NCBI GenBank assembly: GCA_018396795.1 | Contig: JAGTRH010000002.1 | Coordinates: forward strand, 1 to 19,509 | Direction: 5' to 3' | Source: Candidatus Bathyarchaeota archaeon | Lineage (GTDB): Archaea > Thermoproteota > Bathyarchaeia > Bathyarchaeales > B26-1 | DNA length: 19,509 nt | Shown: piece after piece, positions 15,385 through 19,509 of the stretch | Numbering within the stretch: position 1 is the stretch's first letter | Layout of the letters: every line of letters starts with the position of its first letter | Translations under genes and position numbers: made by a program | Notes under the pieces: generated by a model | Told to the model about the DNA's origin: nothing | Seen by the model: the letters and a program-made list of their open reading frames with translations, nothing else | The model's database searches: none

Positions 15385-17373
15385 ATGGAAAACTTGAATG
15401 CATTAATACTCATGGCCCCGGTGGCAAGCATCCTAGCTCAAGTTTTATCCTCCTTAGTAGCCTACCGTATCCTCCATAAGCGTTATGACTCTAGGAGAAT
15501 ACTTGAGATTTCAAGGATTATTAGGGATGGAGCAATATCCTACTTAAACCGGCAGTTTCTAGCCGTCTCAATATTCAGCGCAATTCTAGCCGTAATAATA
15601 GGCTTATTTTTCGGTTTATTCACAGCTCTAACCTTCTGTATTGGATCGACATTCTCAGCTATCTCGGCATATCTGGGAACACTAATAGCTGTTAACACGA
15701 ATTCCAAAACGGCTGAAGCCGCTAAAGAAGGATTCCGAAAAGCTTTCGCAACAGCCTTTGAAGGTGGTACAGCTACGGGTCTACTGTTAACAGGCTTCGG
15801 CTTACTGATCGTCAGCGGACTATACATAATATTTTCGATCTTAGGATACGAGAATCCGTCAAATCTAGTTGGTTTAGGTTTTGGAGCTAGTCTAGTAGGC
15901 TTATTCGCGCGCGTTGGCGGCGGAATATATACCAAAGCCGCTGACATAAGTGCGGATCTTGTCGGAAAGGTTGAGATGGGCCTTGTTGAAGACGACCCCC
16001 GCAATCCAGCTGTAATCGCGGATCAAGTTGGTGATAACGTCGGCGACGTGGCTGGAACGGGTTCAGATGTATTTCAATCTTACGTTTGCACGCTCATTGC
16101 GGCAATAATTCTCGGCGTATCAGTACGAGGCATCGAGGGAGTTACCTATCCAATGTTAGTTTTAGGTTCCGGTCTTATTTCTTCAGCATTGGGATCATTC
16201 TTTGTTAAGATTACAAGCGGAAGCGTTAAGAGCTCAATATATTTGGGAATGCATGTCTCAGCTCTCCTTGCATCTTTAGCCTCAGCAATAGCATCCCAGT
16301 TACTCTTTGGAAACCTAGAGGCATTCTACGCAACTTTAATGGGAATTTTATCAATATTACTTATTGCCCACATAACCGAATACTATACTTCACCTGAAAA
16401 GAAGCCAGTTGAAGAAATTGTGAAGGCCTCTAAAACTGGTCCAGCGATTAATGTTTTAATCGGTCTTTCTGTTGGTTTAGAAGGAACTCTTATACCTACT
16501 GTAATATTTTCTGCAATAGTTTTCCTAGCTTATCACATTGAGGGATTATATGGTATAACGCTTGTAGCTATTGGATTTCTATCTATTATGGCGACCTTTG
16601 TTTCGATGGCATCATACGGACCTATAGTTGATAACGCTAACGGCTTAATCACCATGTCGAGGGTGAACGCGGACTTACGTAGAACTATGGATATGCTTGA
16701 CTCGGTTGGGAACATTACAAAAGCGGTGTGTAAAGTTTACGCTATTGGAACATCAGCGTTGGCGCAAGTTGCATTATTTTCGGCTTACGTAAATGCTGCA
16801 CATCTAAGAGTGATTGACGCTGCAAACCCATTAACGATAGCTGGAATGCTCACTGGGGGGACGTTATCTTTTCTCCTTTGTTCGTTAATTATTAAGGCTG
16901 TTAGTAGAGCAGCTAACACGATGATTAAGGAGATACATAGACAGCTCAGCGGAGATAAATCTAAACATCAGACCGCTGGAAGAAATCCCGATTACATTCT
17001 ATGCATAAATATAAGTGCAAGAGCGGCCTTAAGAGGCATGTTTTATCCAGCAATCTTATCTGTGGTCGTACCGTTTGCCACCGGCTTACTTTTAGGCCCG
17101 GAAGCTATGGGAGGCTTAGTTGTCGGAAATCTGGTAACCATGTTACCGCTAGCTCTGTTTATGTGCATAAGTGGTGCAGCGTGGGATAACGCTAAAAAAT
17201 ATATTGAGGCTGATAAGCAGGAAGGTAAGGGAAGCCCATCTCATGCAGCATCAGTTATAGGCGATACTGTCGGTGACCCTCTGAAGGATGCTGTGGGCCC
17301 ATCGCTAGATATATTCATAAATTTAATTGGAACAGTAGCCTTAATATACGCTGCATATATACTTAACCCTTAA
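15385..17373 (+). CDS. hppA: Membrane-integral, ion-translocating pyrophosphatase (K+-independent type)
   Basis: This 662-residue protein has about sixteen membrane helices. It couples PPi hydrolysis to ion export, normally H+ for this subtype. Substrate-site motifs are present: KAADISADLVGKVE, EDDPRNPAVIAD, DQVGDNVGDVAG (Asp213, 217, 221), AWDNAKKYIE and GDTVGDPLKDAVGP. GNITKAVCK has Lys446, where K+-dependent enzymes have Ala, which marks the K+-independent class. Two gate residues differ from characterised enzymes. The TM6 segment SDVFQSYVC has Gln231 and Cys235, where a Glu sits in the Thermotoga (first) or Vigna (second) enzyme. SLDIFINLI has Asn646 in place of the TM16 Lys. Asp228 is kept. 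AGAGGA abuts the ATG at 15385 and lies 9 bases before a TTG at 15394, so the protein may be three residues shorter. Confidence 0.93.
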   Translation: MENLNALILMAPVASILAQVLSSLVAYRILHKRYDSRRILEISRIIRDGAISYLNRQFLAVSIFSAILAVIIGLFFGLFTALTFCIGSTFSAISAYLGTLIAVNTNSKTAEAAKEGFRKAFATAFEGGTATGLLLTGFGLLIVSGLYIIFSILGYENPSNLVGLGFGASLVGLFARVGGGIYTKAADISADLVGKVEMGLVEDDPRNPAVIADQVGDNVGDVAGTGSDVFQSYVCTLIAAIILGVSVRGIEGVTYPMLVLGSGLISSALGSFFVKITSGSVKSSIYLGMHVSALLASLASAIASQLLFGNLEAFYATLMGILSILLIAHITEYYTSPEKKPVEEIVKASKTGPAINVLIGLSVGLEGTLIPTVIFSAIVFLAYHIEGLYGITLVAIGFLSIMATFVSMASYGPIVDNANGLITMSRVNADLRRTMDMLDSVGNITKAVCKVYAIGTSALAQVALFSAYVNAAHLRVIDAANPLTIAGMLTGGTLSFLLCSLIIKAVSRAANTMIKEIHRQLSGDKSKHQTAGRNPDYILCINISARAALRGMFYPAILSVVVPFATGLLLGPEAMGGLVVGNLVTMLPLALFMCISGAAWDNAKKYIEADKQEGKGSPSHAASVIGDTVGDPLKDAVGPSLDIFINLIGTVALIYAAYILNP

Positions 17374-17388
17374 ACTTTTTCTTAACTT

Positions 17389-17404
17389 CAAAAATAATAT
17401 ATCC
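17389..17404 (+). promoter_or_regulatory. Candidate TATA box of the epimerase gene
   Basis: CAAAAATAATATATCC lies about 55 bases before the TTG start at 17454. Transcription from about 17424 would leave a leader of about 30 bases that includes GAGGA at 17442-17446. A T5 run at 17376-17380, just after the pyrophosphatase stop, could end the upstream transcript. Confidence 0.4.
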
Positions 17405-17453
17405 TTAAAAAAGTATTAAGTATTAACTAATAATCGAATGCGAGGATGACGTA

Positions 17454-18341
17454 TTGAGGGTTCTTGTAACTGGTGGATGCGGATTTATTGGAAGCAATCT
17501 TGCCGAGCGTTTAGTGAGAGACGGGTATGAGGTCGTAATATTTGATAATTTGTCAACTGGTAGCTTAAGGAATATTGAGGGATTAAGCGTTAAATTCCTA
17601 AGTGAACCATACCAGCGTATTTCGGCTCTAATCCCCGATGTTGATGTCATCTTTCATTTAGGGATGCCGTCTTCATCACCCATGTATAAGAGAGACCCGA
17701 CATTGGTGGGCAAGACGATCAACGATGCCATTACAATATTTGAGTATGCCAAAGAAAAGAAGTGCAAGGTTGTTTATGCAAGCACAAGTAGCCTATATAA
17801 CAGTAATAATCCGCCTTATAGAGAGGATATGCCAATCTACATCACAGATTACTATACTGAATGCCGGTTTACTATTGAGCGGCTGGCAAAATTATATAAT
17901 GTGTTATATGGCGTCAAATCAGTTGGTTTAAGACTATTTAGCGTTTATGGACCTAAGGAGGAGTACAAGGGTGAGTATGCTAATATAGTTTCACAGTTCC
18001 TCTGGCTGATAAAGAGGGATCAACCGCCAATAATATTCGGCGATGGAACTCAGACGCGTGACTTCATATACGTCTCAGATGTCGTTGAAGCTTTCATTAT
18101 CTCAGCTGAAAGAGATTTTGAATGCGAAATATTTAATGTTGGAACTGGCGTAGCGTATAGTTTTAATGATGTGGTTAACATAATTAATAAATTGCTTGGG
18201 AAAAGCGTGAAACCAATCTATAAACCTAATCCAATCAAAAACTACGTGTATCACACCCTTGCGGATACAACTAAAGCTGAAAAAATTCTTGGCTTTAAGG
18301 CTAAAATACCGCTTGAAAAAGGTATAGAAAGCCTAGTCTGA
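17454..18341 (+). CDS. NAD-dependent epimerase/dehydratase (extended SDR, GalE-like)
   Basis: This 295-residue cytoplasmic protein has a Rossmann fold. TGGCGFIGSN at residues 6-15 is the NAD-binding TGxxGxxG motif, and Asp31 after the second strand (VVIFDN) favours NAD(H). The active-site serine region is ASTSSLYN (109-116). The expected YxxxK pair reads YTECR, giving Tyr134 and Arg138, so lysine is replaced by arginine. Later family elements are LRLFSVYGPKE, GDGTQTRDFIYVSDV and NVGTGVAYS. The likely substrate is a nucleotide sugar, probably for surface glycan or glycolipid synthesis, but the exact sugar cannot be read from sequence. It is about 20-30 residues shorter than many GalE proteins. 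The TTG start is supported by GAGGA 7 bases upstream. No other sugar genes are nearby. Confidence 0.88.
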   Translation: MRVLVTGGCGFIGSNLAERLVRDGYEVVIFDNLSTGSLRNIEGLSVKFLSEPYQRISALIPDVDVIFHLGMPSSSPMYKRDPTLVGKTINDAITIFEYAKEKKCKVVYASTSSLYNSNNPPYREDMPIYITDYYTECRFTIERLAKLYNVLYGVKSVGLRLFSVYGPKEEYKGEYANIVSQFLWLIKRDQPPIIFGDGTQTRDFIYVSDVVEAFIISAERDFECEIFNVGTGVAYSFNDVVNIINKLLGKSVKPIYKPNPIKNYVYHTLADTTKAEKILGFKAKIPLEKGIESLV

Positions 18342-18374
18342 ATTCAAAAATAGCAGCACTTATTTAATGGATTT

Positions 18375-18389
18375 TGCTATGCAATAGCA
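18375..18389. repeat. Small hairpin between convergent genes
   Basis: TGCTAT at 18375-18380 and ATAGCA at 18384-18389 are complementary around a 3-base loop. The element sits just before the stop of the PhoU/TrkA gene and after the epimerase stop. It could contribute to transcript ends, but it is short and may be chance. Confidence 0.25.
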
Positions 18390-18390
18390 C

Positions 18391-19509
18391 CTACTCGAAA
18401 GTATTGGTGGCAATCTCTTCATTCAATTCAGATTCAGGAGACACCAGTTTGATTAAGTCTTCCTTACCCTCTGAGTAGCCGGATGCTATTAGGATGTCTC
18501 CAACCTCAATTCTTGTATCAGGTTTAGGCCTTACGCATTTTTCTTTTTTTCTTATGGCTAGAATTCGCATTCCCGTTTCCTCTAATATGTGCGTCTCTTT
18601 AAGTGTCTTGTTTACTAGGGGTGAATTGGCACTTACTTGAACGTACACTACTGTCTCTTCAGCCTCTTTTATCGCCATTTTAAGAACTGGATGCGGTTCA
18701 ATCTCCCTTAAGATAACTTCGGCTATCTCAGCTGCTGCATCGGAGATTTTCTCCGCGGCTACGCCGAGTCTTATAAGCCCAAGTATACCCTTAACCTCGC
18801 TCTCACTGAATTTGCTTGATAAAACTGATAATTCAAAGTCCGTATGCAATTTATCAACATATTCTTCAAGCATGTAAGCCTCTTCGGCCAGCTCCTTACT
18901 GTTCATCATAAGTGCTGAGTAGGCTAGGTTGATCATAAGCTCAGATGTATCCTTAAGTTCAACAAACCTGTCAACAAGGTCCCTGAACCATTTTTCGCTT
19001 CTCAGTTTTTTTAGCGCCGTTTCCTCGGTCCTTAATGTTTCCTCTCCGATTTTCTCTTTAAATTCGTTTATTCCTGCATGAGCACCACGCACGATCATGA
19101 TATCGCCATCTTTTATAGGTTCTTCACCCGCAGGATTTATTATCCAATCCTTATTTCTGCGAATAGCTATAATGTCTATTCCCATTGATGCTGGATCTAG
19201 GTCGGCTAACTTCGCTCCAATAGCTGGCGAACTATCTGGAACTTTTATTCTTGCCAGTCGCTCCATAACCCTCTCGAAGATCTCCGTTATGATCGGGTGC
19301 ACACCAATCCCTTGCAAGACTATAGCGGCTATGTCACCAGCTGCATCCGAAATCTTATCCGCCGCTGATGCAACTTTAGCGACCCCAGAAAGTATCTTCG
19401 CGTCCTCAGCATCTCTTGCTGCTATCATTATCTCTATATCTAAAAGGTAAGCGAGGGTGTCGATTCTTTCCTCAAGTTCTATAACATCTTCAGCTAGGTC
19501 TCTATCATT
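18391..19509 (-). CDS. PhoU-TrkA_C domain protein with internal duplication (partial, N terminus outside)
   Basis: The frame is open to the right edge, so at least 372 residues are visible and the start lies outside. Two copies of the same unit occur. Each has a PhoU-like helical segment with a repeated motif (AADKISDAAGDIAAIVLQGI in copy one, VAAEKISDAAAEIAEVILRE in copy two), followed by a TrkA_C (RCK C-terminal) beta-rich domain. The latter is shown by IDIIAIRRNKDWIINPAGEE then IKDGDIMIVRG in copy one, and by MRILAIRKKEKCVRPKPDT then IEVGDILIASG in copy two. TrkA_C domains usually bind small ligands and control K+ or other ion transporters; PhoU-like helices are often regulatory. The protein is probably cytoplasmic, controlling a transporter encoded beyond the window. 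Confidence 0.85.
   Translation of the reverse strand, partial: NDRDLAEDVIELEERIDTLAYLLDIEIMIAARDAEDAKILSGVAKVASAADKISDAAGDIAAIVLQGIGVHPIITEIFERVMERLARIKVPDSSPAIGAKLADLDPASMGIDIIAIRRNKDWIINPAGEEPIKDGDIMIVRGAHAGINEFKEKIGEETLRTEETALKKLRSEKWFRDLVDRFVELKDTSELMINLAYSALMMNSKELAEEAYMLEEYVDKLHTDFELSVLSSKFSESEVKGILGLIRLGVAAEKISDAAAEIAEVILREIEPHPVLKMAIKEAEETVVYVQVSANSPLVNKTLKETHILEETGMRILAIRKKEKCVRPKPDTRIEVGDILIASGYSEGKEDLIKLVSPESELNEEIATNTFE

Noticed and set aside
15540..16004. Reverse-strand open frame of 154 residues inside the pyrophosphatase gene
   Set aside because: It is antisense to conserved pyrophosphatase motifs and has low-complexity Pro/Lys-rich content with no homology that I recognise.

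Overview
The window looks like archaeal chromosome, most likely from an anaerobic and possibly thermophilic member of the Thermoproteota/TACK group (Bathyarchaeia-like is a guess; nothing here fixes the lineage). The reasons are short TATA-to-ATG distances suggesting leaderless messages, GGTGA/AGGTGA ribosome-binding sites, frequent GTG and TTG starts, a group 4 membrane-bound [NiFe]-hydrogenase, a K+-independent-type membrane pyrophosphatase, UPF0182 and PhoU/TrkA_C proteins. No tRNA, rRNA, CRISPR array or intact insertion sequence was seen.

Layout. At 1-145 (minus) is the N-terminal end of an ABC transporter ATPase, cut by the window edge. At 302-810 (plus) is a GNAT acetyltransferase gene broken by several frameshifts, followed by an intact relative (967-1767) fused to a YoaP-like CxxC domain. 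From 2045 to 10233 lies a Hyf/Hyc-like energy-converting hydrogenase in two convergent blocks. The plus block holds a NuoC-like subunit, a HyfB/NuoL-like subunit, HyfE and a HyfF-like subunit. The minus block, read from 10233 down to 6734, holds the small subunit, the catalytic large subunit, the HyfC/NuoH membrane anchor, a two-cluster ferredoxin subunit and an unrecognised 170-residue protein. The last genes of the two blocks have stop codons only 8 bases apart.

Divergent from the hydrogenase block is a UPF0182 membrane protein (10421-13258), followed 14 bases later by a two-helix membrane protein carrying an Hsp20-like domain. A MATE transporter (13788-15206, minus) and a membrane pyrophosphatase (15385-17373, plus) are divergent from each other. 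An NAD-dependent epimerase-type protein (17454-18341) follows. A duplicated PhoU-TrkA_C protein (minus) runs off the right edge.

The main theme is membrane bioenergetics. The hydrogenase would couple oxidation of a low-potential donor, probably ferredoxin, to H2 formation and ion pumping. The pyrophosphatase is a second primary pump, and the MATE and PhoU/TrkA proteins deal with ion-linked transport or its control. The most notable sequence-level points are: (1) the pyrophosphatase lacks both the gate glutamate and the gate lysine known from characterised enzymes; (2) the hydrogenase is split into convergent blocks, with the NuoC-like subunit separated from the catalytic subunit; (3) the HyfB-like subunit lacks the usual TM12 lysine; (4) there is a membrane-tethered Hsp20-like partner of UPF0182; (5) an uncharacterised gene sits inside the hydrogenase operon.
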